Source: Streptosporangium pseudovulgare
Lineage (GTDB): Bacteria; Actinomycetota; Actinomycetes; Streptosporangiales; Streptosporangiaceae
Direction of reading: 5' to 3'
Assembly (NCBI RefSeq): GCF_014648055.1
Contig: NZ_BMQJ01000012.1
Span: forward strand, 124,001 to 188,000
DNA length: 64,000 bases
Positions 1 to 8,475 of the stretch are shown here, piece by piece; the first letter of the stretch is position 1, and the number at the start of each line of letters is the position of its first letter. The notes under the pieces were generated by a model. The model was not told where the DNA came from. It made no database searches and saw only the letters and a program-made list of their open reading frames with translations. The position numbers were made by a program, and so were the translations under genes.

Positions 1-43
1 CTCCAGATTTCCGGCACTGACCGTGGGCTCTTTCAGGAGAGAA

Positions 44-2386
44 ATGGCGGATATACGGTTCAGCCTGCTCGGTTCACTACGGGTATGGCGGGGAAATACC
101 GAGGTCGCGATCAGCTCGGACAAACAACGGACCGTTCTCGCTCTGCTGCTGCTGAAGGCGGGGACGCCCGTCCACCGCCAGGAGATCATCGACGCCGTGT
201 GGAGCGACGGCGCCCCGGACTCCGTGGTCAATCTCGTCCAGACCTACGTGGGGCGGCTGCGCCGCCGCGTCGATCCGTCCCATGTGGCCCGGTCCGGCGC
301 CTCCTGGCTCGCCGGGCTGGGACCCGCGTACGCGATCCGGCTCGACCGGTGCGACACCGACCTGGTCCGCTTCCGGACGGCGGTGGCGCGGGCCGGGCGG
401 GCCGGCTCCCCCAGGGAGACCCTGGAGCTGCTGATGCGGGCGCTGCAGCTCTGGCAGGGTCCCTGCCTGTCCGATCTCGGCCACGCGGTCCGGGGGCATC
501 CCTGGGTCCGCGCGGCCGACCAGGAACGCGTGGACGTACTGCTGGAGGTCGCCAAGCTCGCCCTCCAACTCGGCCTGACCTGCGAGGTCATCCCGCAGCT
601 GCGGGCCGTCGCCGCGGCCGAGCCGCTGAACGAGGCGGTGCACTCCTGGCTCGTGCTCGCCCTCGCGGGCGCCGGGGCGCAGGCCGAGGCGCTGTCCGAG
701 TACGAGGCGACCCGCAGGAGGCTGGCGGACGAGCTCGGCATCGACCCCGGCCCGCAGCTGCGCGCGGCGCACCTGCAGGTGCTGCGGCAGGAGACGGGCC
801 CGTCCTCCTCCTACGAGCCCTACGAGCCATACGACTCCTACGAGCCCGCGCCCTCCGGTGGAACGTTCCGTCCGTCCCTCCTGCCTCCCGACGTCGCCGA
901 CTTCACCGGGCGGGAGAAGACGGTCGGCCGGCTCCGCGGCGCGCTGACCGCCCGCGGCACCGGGTCCGTCGCCGTGGCGCTCGTCACCGGGCAGGGCGGC
1001 GTCGGCAAGACCGCCACGGCCCTGCACGTGGCCCACCGGCTGGGCGAGGCGTTCCCGGACGGCCAGCTCTACGCCGACATGCACGGCTCCAGCGCGTGCC
1101 CCGCGGACCCGTCACGGGTGCTGGCCCGGTTCCTGCGTGCCCTCGGCGTCCACGCCTCCGCCGTTCCCCAGGACCTGGAGGAACGGATCGACCTGTACCG
1201 CAGCCGGCTCGCCGGCCGCCGGATGCTCGTGGTGCTCGACGACGTCGCCGACCACGCGCAGGCCAGGCCGCTGCTGCCCGGCTCGCCCAGCTGCTCGGTC
1301 ATCGTGACCAGCCGCTCCCGGCTGCCCGGCTGGCCGGGCGCCGCCCGCGTCGAGCTGGAGCCGCTGGAGCCGGGGGAGGCCGCGGACATGCTGGCGAACG
1401 TCCTCGGCCGCGAGCGCGTCACCGCGGAGCCCGAGGCCGCCGCCGAGGTCACCCGGCTGTGCGGGCACCTGCCGCTGGCGCTGCGCGCCGCAGGGACGCG
1501 GCTCGCCGGCCGTACGCACTGGACGCTCTCGCGGTTCGCCGAGCGGCTGGACCGCGACGGCCTCGACGAGCTGGCCCTCGGCGACCCGGACGTCAGGGGA
1601 GGCATCGCCGCCGACTACCACCGGCTGGACGAGGCGGCGCGGCGGGCCGTCCGCCTCCTCGGCGTCCTGGACCTCCCCTCCTTCGCCACGTGGACCATCG
1701 CGATGGTGCTGGAGACGTCCCAGGAGGCGGCGGAGGAGCTCGCCGACTCCCTCGCCGACGCGCGCATGCTGGAGATCACCGAACCGGACGCCGCCGGCCA
1801 GACCCGCTACCGGTTCCACGAGCTCGTCCGCCGCTACGCCCGCGAGCAGGCCGCGCTGGAGGAGAGCGGCACCGTCGTCGACGTGGTGATCACCCGCACC
1901 CTGGCAGCCTTCCTCACCCTGGCGCAGGAGGCCGACGAGCGCCTGCCGGCGGCCCGGTACACCCCGGTGCGGGGCAGGGCGCCGCGCTGGCCGCCGCCGG
2001 CGCGGGTCCGCGAGATGCTGCTCGCCGACCCCATCGCCTGGTTCGAGAGCGAGCGGGCCTCCCTGGTAGCCGCCGTGCTGCAGGCGTCGGCCCTCGGCCT
2101 GGACGAGCTGTGCTGGGAGCTGACCGCCGCGATGCTGAACGACGCGGCGCTGCGGTCCTCCTGGACCGGTGTGGAGCGGGCCCTCCATGCCGCCCTGGCG
2201 GCCTGCCGCCGGTCCGGGGACCGGCTCGGCGAAACCGTGGCGCTGCGCGGGCTGGCCGAAGCACGGCTGGGACGCGAGCACCGCCTGGAAGGGCATGAGG
2301 CCCTGGTGGCGGCCCGTGGCGGGATGGATCTCTCGCCGGAGCCTGCGGAGAATGACCCGCCGATGGCACGATCTACCTATGCCTGA
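44..2386 (+). CDS. SARP-type AfsR-like regulator (wHTH-BTAD-NB-ARC)
   Basis: Transcriptional activator of the SARP/AfsR class, about 780 aa. An OmpR-like winged helix (about residues 5-95) and a BTAD domain (about 100-245) lead into a Tyr/Pro/Glu-rich linker with repeated EPY units, then an NB-ARC ATPase with P-loop GQGGVGKT near residue 316. Only the beginning of a C-terminal helical repeat region follows, so the protein is shorter than AfsR, which is near 1000 aa. The ATG at 44 is chosen because AGGAGA lies just upstream; an in-frame GTG at 23 lacks this. The stop overlaps the next start by 8 nt. SARPs usually activate specialised-metabolite clusters, so the nearby fxs locus is a possible but unproven target. 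Confidence 0.88.
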   Translation: MADIRFSLLGSLRVWRGNTEVAISSDKQRTVLALLLLKAGTPVHRQEIIDAVWSDGAPDSVVNLVQTYVGRLRRRVDPSHVARSGASWLAGLGPAYAIRLDRCDTDLVRFRTAVARAGRAGSPRETLELLMRALQLWQGPCLSDLGHAVRGHPWVRAADQERVDVLLEVAKLALQLGLTCEVIPQLRAVAAAEPLNEAVHSWLVLALAGAGAQAEALSEYEATRRRLADELGIDPGPQLRAAHLQVLRQETGPSSSYEPYEPYDSYEPAPSGGTFRPSLLPPDVADFTGREKTVGRLRGALTARGTGSVAVALVTGQGGVGKTATALHVAHRLGEAFPDGQLYADMHGSSACPADPSRVLARFLRALGVHASAVPQDLEERIDLYRSRLAGRRMLVVLDDVADHAQARPLLPGSPSCSVIVTSRSRLPGWPGAARVELEPLEPGEAADMLANVLGRERVTAEPEAAAEVTRLCGHLPLALRAAGTRLAGRTHWTLSRFAERLDRDGLDELALGDPDVRGGIAADYHRLDEAARRAVRLLGVLDLPSFATWTIAMVLETSQEAAEELADSLADARMLEITEPDAAGQTRYRFHELVRRYAREQAALEESGTVVDVVITRTLAAFLTLAQEADERLPAARYTPVRGRAPRWPPPARVREMLLADPIAWFESERASLVAAVLQASALGLDELCWELTAAMLNDAALRSSWTGVERALHAALAACRRSGDRLGETVALRGLAEARLGREHRLEGHEALVAARGGMDLSPEPAENDPPMARSTYA

Positions 2387-2969
2387 CCCATCTGTCGTCA
2401 CGACGGTGATATCGACGGTAGGCACGCTTCTGGGAGCTCTGGGAGGAGTGGCGCTGACCCAGGGGACCACCGCCCGGCGCGAGAGGCGCCAGGCGGAGCG
2501 CGACCGGCGCGACCGGCGGCGCGATGAGCTCCGGCAGGCGTGCGCGAACCTGTCCGAGTCGGCCGCTCAGCTCAGGATGACGATCGAGATCGCGGCCCAG
2601 CGTCACTGGCGGGACATGGACGTCAGGCTCGGCGCCGTCCAGGAGCACGCGACGGCCACGGGTCTGCACGCCGCGCAGGTGTCGCTGGCTGCCCCCGAGG
2701 AGGTGGCGTCCGCCGCGGTGGCCCTGGCCGAGTCGGCCGGCCGGAGCGCCGCCGCCGCGGTGAAGTCCATCGATCTGGCCTTCCAGGACGACGTCTGCCT
2801 GGGCGGCCAGATGAGGAGTGCCCCGGACCTGCGCGACCTCGACGCCCGTCTCACCGCCTTCCAGCTCGCCGCCAGGCGCGAGGTGACCGGCGGCCCGGAG
2901 GCGGGGAACACGCCGGACCTCGGCGCGGGACGCCACCGTGACGGGGAGGTGACGCGCCGCACGAAGTGA
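2379..2969 (+). CDS. small membrane-anchored hypothetical protein
   Basis: A 196-aa protein of unknown function. The ATG at 2379 overlaps the stop of the SARP gene, so the two are probably translationally coupled. An N-terminal hydrophobic segment (about residues 5-27) is followed by a very Arg-rich juxtamembrane stretch and then alanine-rich, probably helical sequence. The order suggests a single-pass protein with a cytoplasmic helical domain. There is no recognisable catalytic motif. Coupling to an AfsR-like regulator suggests a shared signalling role, but that is inference. The last 35 residues are low in structure and polar. Confidence 0.65.
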   Translation: MPDPSVVTTVISTVGTLLGALGGVALTQGTTARRERRQAERDRRDRRRDELRQACANLSESAAQLRMTIEIAAQRHWRDMDVRLGAVQEHATATGLHAAQVSLAAPEEVASAAVALAESAGRSAAAAVKSIDLAFQDDVCLGGQMRSAPDLRDLDARLTAFQLAARREVTGGPEAGNTPDLGAGRHRDGEVTRRTK

Positions 2970-3053
2970 GGGCGGCACGGAGCGAGCGCCGTACGCCTCC
3001 GCGTCGTCACCATCCCGGACCGTCATGGTACGGCTGGTCACGACCCCGGGCCG

Positions 3054-5105
3054 TCACCGCCCCGAATCGTCGCCGTACGGCTCGCCTGGTTCCGAGGCCG
3101 CCAGCAGTCCCAGGGCGACCTCGCGCCGGTGGGGTGGCAGCGGCGCGCCGGCGGCCGTCAGCGCCCGGCCCGCGAGGTCGGCGGCGCCGGCCCGGTCTCC
3201 CTCCGCCGCCCGCGCCCGCGCGCCGTACAGCAGTACGGAACCCTCGTGCGGCGCGTCGGCGAGCACGGCGGCCAGTTCGCCGTCGGCGGCCCCGAAGTCG
3301 TGCAGCGTGGCCAGCGCGAAGGCGCGGGCCGCCCGGGTGACGGGTTCCGTGCGGTGCGGCACCCGGTCCAGATCACGCAGCGCCTCCTCGGCCTCGCCGA
3401 GGTCGGCGAGGATCTCCCCGCGCACGCGGAGGGCGTCCGGCGTGTTCCCGTCGACGGCCAGCACCCCGTTGAGCACCGCCACGGCCGCCCGCGGGCGGCC
3501 AAGCTCCCCGAGCGCCCACCCGAGCTGGGTCTGCACCGTCAGATCGTTGGGCACCCGCTCGACGGCCGCGCGCAGCAGGGTGAGGGCGAGCGCTCCATCC
3601 CCCTGCCGCAGGCGCAGCCGACCGATCGCCGCCAGCAGCCGCCCCACCGCGGAGGTGTCTCCCAGGGCTTCGAACATGGTCGTGGCCGTGTCGTAGGACC
3701 GGACGGCCTCCTCCAGGTCGCCCTCCTCACAGGCGATGTTGCCGAGCAGGGACCATGCCTCGGCGCGCGGGCGCAGATCGTCGTCACCGGCTTCCAGGAT
3801 CCTCCGGACGTGCCCGCGCGCGAGCGCGGCCTCCCCCTCGGCGAGGGCTTGGACCGCGGCGTGCAGCAGCGCCGCGGAGGACGTCGGCGCCGGAGGAACC
3901 GCCGGAACCGGACCGCCGACGGCGAGCCCGCGGACGACCGCGGCGAGACGATCGTCGTACAGCGCGTACTCCCGCGAACCGGACGCCCCTCCTTCGGATC
4001 GGAGGAGGTGGAGGGCGGCCAGTGCCCGCAGCACGGAGCCGGGCACGCCGGCCGCCTCCGCCTCCCGTTCGCCGACCCGCGCGCGTGCCGGGAAGCCGGC
4101 GGTGAGTGCCCGTCCCAGCCAGTTGAGCAGCCGTTCGGGGTACAGGTCATGGTCGGTGGCGATCCCGGAGACGACGCGCCGCCAGGTGTCGCCCAGAAAC
4201 CGCTCGGCGCCGCCCTCCCGGCGCAGGTGCGGCCCGGTGACGACGTCGGCGCCGGAGAACGTCTCCCACAGCGAGGAACACGCCGTCTGGACCAGCGCCG
4301 GGTGCACCGCGTCGGCCGGGGAGGCGACCGGTCTTCGCATGTCATCGAGGAGCGTCACCGAACGGAGGTCGTCGACCAGTTCCTCCGCCGCGCCGGGCGC
4401 GAAGGGACGGCCCCGGGACTCCGAGGGGCCGCGGACCGCCCGCGTCGCCGCGTCGCGGTCCAGGGGCGCCAGGACGACCTCCGAGCCCGCGGCCGTCCCG
4501 AACCGGACACGGTAGGACTCGAAGAGATCGGCGAACCCCTCTCGGCCCACGAGCAGCAGGTGCAGTCCCGGATGGTCGTCCAGGGCGGCGGCGAGCTCGT
4601 CGACGAACGCGCCGGCGTGCCGCCGCCGGTCCTCACGGTCGTCGAACAGCTCCTCCGCCTGGTCGATGGCGGCCATCAGCGGGCCGGAGGCGGCGGAACG
4701 GCCGGCGACCGCCTCGTATCTGCGCAGGTGCCCGGAGATCGTCATCGCGGCCAGCCGGGCCGGTGACTCATGGGGGGACCAGGACGCCAGCAGCGCGAGG
4801 ACATAGGGGTTGTGCTCGGGCAGCGCCGCGACGGGGAAGGAGGAGGCGTACGTCAGGCGACCGACGGGGAGGATCCGCAGTCGCTCCGACGCCAGCAGCG
4901 GACAGACGCCGGCGTTCAGCAGCGAGGTCTTGCCGACCCCCGGCTCCCCGGTGAGAACGGTCAGCCGGTCGGCCTTCCAGAGTCTGGCGACCTGCCGGGA
5001 CTCCCGTTCCCGCCCGAAGAACAGGCGGCTCTCCTCGGTGCGGAACGCGCGCAGGCCGATGTAGGGACCGTGGTCCACGGTATTGATCAGAGTCTCAACG
5101 GTCAC
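3054..5105 (-). CDS. nSTAND1-family ATPase with TPR-like C-terminus
   Basis: A 683-aa STAND NTPase. The N-terminus has the nSTAND1 hallmark (GLRAF...FFGRE, about residues 17-34) before a P-loop GEPGVGKTS near residue 53, and an acidic Walker B-like AIDQAEELFDD near 145. The last 270 residues are alanine- and leucine-rich helical repeats of TPR type. STAND proteins are molecular switches: ligand binding by the repeats drives nucleotide-dependent oligomerisation. There is no N-terminal effector domain, so the output is unclear. The gene lies between the SARP regulator and fxsA and is convergent with the former. It may be a sensor for this locus or independent of it. Confidence 0.8.
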   Translation of the reverse strand: MTVETLINTVDHGPYIGLRAFRTEESRLFFGRERESRQVARLWKADRLTVLTGEPGVGKTSLLNAGVCPLLASERLRILPVGRLTYASSFPVAALPEHNPYVLALLASWSPHESPARLAAMTISGHLRRYEAVAGRSAASGPLMAAIDQAEELFDDREDRRRHAGAFVDELAAALDDHPGLHLLLVGREGFADLFESYRVRFGTAAGSEVVLAPLDRDAATRAVRGPSESRGRPFAPGAAEELVDDLRSVTLLDDMRRPVASPADAVHPALVQTACSSLWETFSGADVVTGPHLRREGGAERFLGDTWRRVVSGIATDHDLYPERLLNWLGRALTAGFPARARVGEREAEAAGVPGSVLRALAALHLLRSEGGASGSREYALYDDRLAAVVRGLAVGGPVPAVPPAPTSSAALLHAAVQALAEGEAALARGHVRRILEAGDDDLRPRAEAWSLLGNIACEEGDLEEAVRSYDTATTMFEALGDTSAVGRLLAAIGRLRLRQGDGALALTLLRAAVERVPNDLTVQTQLGWALGELGRPRAAVAVLNGVLAVDGNTPDALRVRGEILADLGEAEEALRDLDRVPHRTEPVTRAARAFALATLHDFGAADGELAAVLADAPHEGSVLLYGARARAAEGDRAGAADLAGRALTAAGAPLPPHRREVALGLLAASEPGEPYGDDSGR

Positions 5106-5382
5106 ATCGATCCCATCCGGTGCAATATAACCACTCGTCGACCGAATCCTGCGTCACTGCCGAAATAGTGGGGCGGTGGCCCGAGTGACCGAATGGAATG
5201 TGTGCACGAGTTTTACGCATCCTTGCTGCCGCCTCATCCGCGCGCGCCCATCGGGGGCGCGGATTCCGCCGTTCCGCGGGCGGACGGCGGCACGCCGGCC
5301 CGGCCGACCGCGGAACGGGTATCGACCGCACCCTCATCACCCACTTGTCATCGACGGGATCCCGTCCGCGGCGCGCGGGGCG
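5106..5382. other. non-coding stretch between nSTAND1 gene and fxsA
   Basis: No convincing gene is visible; the only open frames have poor composition and lack a ribosome site. The part just above the nSTAND1 start (about 5110-5215) is relatively AT-rich and is the likely promoter region for that gene. The rest is GC-rich leader or 3' sequence of fxsA. Confidence 0.4.
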
Positions 5383-5568
5383 TCACACAGACGACTGGTG
5401 ACCCGCGACCGGATCGGCGTCCCGTTCCTCGATCTCCATGAGCCTGCGAAGCGCGTGCGCCAAGGCGGTCTCGTCGAGCCGGTCGAGATCTCTCAGGGAA
5501 AGCCCTGAGACGTCGATGAGGCCACTGTCCCGCGTGGCGGCGTCATCCCACATAGGCGCTCCCGTCAC
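5383..5568 (-). CDS. fxsA: FxSxx-COOH-type RiPP precursor with His in place of Phe (HxSxx)
   Basis: A 61-aa precursor peptide. The acidic leader carries the family pattern around residues 17-42 (GLIDVSGLSLRDLDRLDE followed by a helix ending ALRRLME), then a short acidic linker and the conserved PVAG before the last five residues, H-Q-S-S-V. In the known family the tail is F-x-S-x-x, and the radical SAM enzyme FxsB joins the Phe ring to the Ser beta-carbon to form a cyclophane. Here the aromatic position is His (codon CAC, read directly), while Ser at -3 is kept. A GTG start at 5568 has GGGAGCGAAG upstream; an ATG at 5553 also has a good site. The gene is divergent from fxsT. Confidence 0.82.
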   Translation of the reverse strand: MTGAPMWDDAATRDSGLIDVSGLSLRDLDRLDETALAHALRRLMEIEERDADPVAGHQSSV

Positions 5569-5790
5569 CTTCGCTCCCGGTGCTCCGCTCCTCTATCTTC
5601 GCACGCCGTCCGGCCATGGTCACGCGCCCGTTTGCGCATGTCCGAATTCAACCAAATGTCATGGATAAATTCACTTGTAACGATTAATCATATCATTCCG
5701 GACAACAGGAACGACGTCTTCGATATTCCCCTACAGCAGACACCGATGAAACGCCCGCCTCTTCGACGATCGGGGGGTGGCGCGCTTAGG
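5569..5790. promoter_or_regulatory. divergent promoter region fxsA / fxsT
   Basis: About 220 bp separate the two divergent starts. The section 5630-5745 is strikingly AT-rich for this genome, which fits a bidirectional promoter. I could not assign convincing -35/-10 pairs or a clear palindromic operator. The fxsT frame stays open upstream to 5632, but that extension has atypical composition and is probably untranslated. Confidence 0.45.
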
Positions 5791-8337
5791 ATGGCCATTG
5801 TGAAGGCTGAACACGGGCGCATTCCACACGTTTGGGGCAAAGTACCCCAGCGCAACATGAACTTCACGGGAAGGGAAGACCTTCTCTCCCGTCTGCGCGA
5901 AGGCATCACGATGGACGTCACCGCCGTTCTGCCTCACGCGCTACACGGCATCGGCGGCGTCGGGAAGACCCAGCTCGCCGTCGAGTACGCCTACCGCTAC
6001 CAGGGCGACTACGAGCTCGTCTGGTGGATCTCCGCCGACCAGCCCCTCCTCGTGCGCTCGTCGCTCGCCGCCCTGGCACCCCACCTCAAGCTGCCCTCGG
6101 CGGCGGTGACCGGCATCGAGGACGCCGCCGCCGCCGTCCTCGACGCGCTGCGCCGGGGCGAGCCCTACTCCCGGTGGCTGCTCATCTTCGACAACGCCGA
6201 CCAGCCCGAGGACATCAACGAGATCATCCCCCGGGGTCCCGGACACGTGCTGATCACCTCGCGCAACCACCGGTGGGAGGGGGTCGTCGACACGCTCGCC
6301 GTCGACGTCTTCGACCGGGCGGAGAGCGTGGAGTTCCTCAGCCGCCGCGTGCCCAAGGCCATCAGCACCGTCGACGCCGGCCGCCTGGCCGACGAGCTGG
6401 GCGACCTGCCGCTGGCGCTGGAGCAGGCCGGCGCCCTGCAGGCCGAGACGGGGATGTCCGTCGACGAGTACCTCCGGCTGCTCACCGAGAAGACCAGCCA
6501 ACTGCTGGCCGAGAGCAAGCCCTCGGAGTACCCCCTGTCGATGACCGCGGCGTGGTCGCTGTCGGTGGAGCGGCTGAAGGAGCAGCTCCCCGAGGCGGTC
6601 GAGCTGCTGCGCTGCTGCGCGTTCTTCGGCGCCGAGCCCATCCCCCGCGACGTGTTCCGGCCGCTGTCCGGCGACACGGCCGACGTGGACGACCCGCAGG
6701 CCGCCGGCGCCCTGCGCCGCATCCTCGGCAACCCCATCCTGCTCAGCAGGGCCATCCGGGAGCTGGGCCGGTTCGCCCTGGCCCGCATCGACTCACCCAG
6801 CCGGACCATCCAGGTGCACCGGCTGATCCAGGCGCTGATCCGTGACGAGCTGACCGCCCGGGAGCAGGCCCGCTACCGCGGCGAGGTCCACCTCCTGCTC
6901 GCCGCCGGCGCCCCGCTCGACCCCGACGACACGGCCAACTGGCCGCGATACGCCGACCTCCTCGCCCATGTGACGCCCGCGCTGGTGCCGGAGAGCAGGA
7001 ATCCGGCCGTCCGGCGGATGGCGCTCGACCTCCTCCGCTACCTGTTCGTCTCCGGCGGTTACCAGTCGGCGCGCGCCTTCGCGCAGCAGTTCCTGCAGCG
7101 CTGGCGGGCCGACTCGGGCTCCGACCACCCCGACGTGCTGTCCGCGCAGCGGCACCTGGGCGACGTCCTGCGCGAGCTGGGCGAGTACCGCGAGGCGTAC
7201 GACCTCAACAGCAGGACGCTGGAGCAGATGACGCGGGTCCTGGGCCCGGACCACCCGCAGACGCTGGTGGTCACCAACATCCACGCCGCCGACCTGCGCG
7301 CCCGCGGTGACTTCGCCGCGGCCCTGGAGGTCGATGAGGAGGCCCGGCGGCGGCACGAGGCGGTGCTCGGCCCGGTCCACCCCTGGACGCTCAACATGAT
7401 GAACAACCTCGCGGTCGACCACGGCCTGATCAGCCGGTACCAGCGGGCCCGCGAGCTGCACGAGGACACCTACCTCCTCCAGCAGCAGAACGTCGGCGTC
7501 AACGGCGTCAGCAGGACCGACGTGCTCTCCTCCTGGAACGGCCTGTCCCGGGTGGTGCGGCTGTGCGGCGACTACCCCGAGGCCCGTGACCTGGGTGAGG
7601 ACGCCCACGCCTACGGTGTGCAGGAGCTCGGTGCCGAGCATCCCTGGACGCTCCGCACCGCCAAGGACCTGTCCATCGCGCTGCGGCGGACCGGCCGGAT
7701 CCCGGAGGCCATCGAGCTGGCCCGGGACATCCTCTCCCGCTACGAGCGGATCTTCGGCAAGGACCACCCGGACACCCTCGCCGCCGCGATGAGCCTGGCC
7801 AACGCGCTGCGCAGCAACGGCGACATCGACGACGCCTTCCACCTCGCCGAGGACACCCTCGACCGCTACCCCGCCGTCTACGGCGCGGACCACCCCTACC
7901 ACCACGGCTGCGCCGGCAACCTGGCCGTACTGCGCCGGGTGCGGGGCGACGTGATCGGCGCCCGCGACCTCGACCGGGCCTCACTCGCCGCCCTGGACGC
8001 CCGGCTCTCACGCGACCACCACTACAGCCTCACCGTCGCGACCAACCTCGCCACCGACCTGGTCATGCTGGGGGAGCTGGATGAGGCCATCCCGCTGCGG
8101 CGCGACACCCTGGAGCGGCTGCGGACCATCCTCGGCCGTGAGCACCCCGTCGCCCTGGCCGGCGCGGCGAACCTCGTGGCCGACCTGTACCGGGCGGGCG
8201 CCGAGGGGGAGGCGAAGAGCCTCTCGGAGGAGACCCTGGACGCCTATGCCCGGACCCTCGGGCCCGACCATCCGGACACCAGGGTCGCCCTGGAGGGCAG
8301 GCACCTCGACCTCGACTTCGACCCCCCGCCGATCTGA
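5791..8337 (+). CDS. fxsT: FxSxx-COOH system NB-ARC/TPR protein FxsT
   Basis: An 848-aa protein. It opens with the family-typical motif HVWGKVPQRN-NFTGRE (residues about 10-30), then an NB-ARC ATPase with P-loop GIGGVGKTQ near residue 53 and a GLPLAL-like element (GDLPLALEQAG). The second half is a run of TPR_10/TPR_12-type repeats with the recurrent LGxxHPxTL signature (about residues 450-840). Proteins of this architecture accompany FxSxx-COOH precursors in actinobacteria; their biochemical role is not established, and sensing or regulation is the common guess. The ATG at 5791 is chosen because family members begin just before the VWG motif; a GTG at 5800 is an alternative. The gene ends against a strong terminator. 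Confidence 0.88.
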   Translation: MAIVKAEHGRIPHVWGKVPQRNMNFTGREDLLSRLREGITMDVTAVLPHALHGIGGVGKTQLAVEYAYRYQGDYELVWWISADQPLLVRSSLAALAPHLKLPSAAVTGIEDAAAAVLDALRRGEPYSRWLLIFDNADQPEDINEIIPRGPGHVLITSRNHRWEGVVDTLAVDVFDRAESVEFLSRRVPKAISTVDAGRLADELGDLPLALEQAGALQAETGMSVDEYLRLLTEKTSQLLAESKPSEYPLSMTAAWSLSVERLKEQLPEAVELLRCCAFFGAEPIPRDVFRPLSGDTADVDDPQAAGALRRILGNPILLSRAIRELGRFALARIDSPSRTIQVHRLIQALIRDELTAREQARYRGEVHLLLAAGAPLDPDDTANWPRYADLLAHVTPALVPESRNPAVRRMALDLLRYLFVSGGYQSARAFAQQFLQRWRADSGSDHPDVLSAQRHLGDVLRELGEYREAYDLNSRTLEQMTRVLGPDHPQTLVVTNIHAADLRARGDFAAALEVDEEARRRHEAVLGPVHPWTLNMMNNLAVDHGLISRYQRARELHEDTYLLQQQNVGVNGVSRTDVLSSWNGLSRVVRLCGDYPEARDLGEDAHAYGVQELGAEHPWTLRTAKDLSIALRRTGRIPEAIELARDILSRYERIFGKDHPDTLAAAMSLANALRSNGDIDDAFHLAEDTLDRYPAVYGADHPYHHGCAGNLAVLRRVRGDVIGARDLDRASLAALDARLSRDHHYSLTVATNLATDLVMLGELDEAIPLRRDTLERLRTILGREHPVALAGAANLVADLYRAGAEGEAKSLSEETLDAYARTLGPDHPDTRVALEGRHLDLDFDPPPI

Positions 8338-8338
8338 T

Positions 8339-8387
8339 CCGGACCCGCCGGGTCCGGCCCGGTCCGCCCCGACGGGCGGGCCGGGCC
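8339..8387. terminator. bidirectional terminator between fxsT and the HExxH gene
   Basis: Two hairpins sit directly after the fxsT stop. The first has arms CCGGACCC/GGGTCCGG with a 3-nt loop (8339-8357). The second has 14-bp arms with one mismatch and loop CGAC (8356-8387). The position between convergent genes fits transcription termination for both. There is no U-tract, as is common in actinomycetes. Confidence 0.65.
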
Positions 8388-8475
8388 GGTCGCGTGTGCC
8401 GGATGGTGGCCGCGCGGGCGGACAAGCGTGCGGACGACCCGGGGCGCGCCGCGCGGGCGGGTCGCGCCGGGCCGG

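Noticed and set aside
3129-4766. Long plus-strand open frame opposite the nSTAND1 gene
   Set aside because: It is Arg/Gly/Pro-rich with no domain resemblance. It is a GC-driven shadow of the real minus-strand gene. The same applies to 37718-40654, 12936-14312, 22416-25145 and similar long antisense frames.
5632-5790. Extended N-terminus of FxsT from 5632
   Set aside because: The extension is AT-rich, lacks a ribosome site, covers the presumed promoter, and family proteins begin near the VWG motif.
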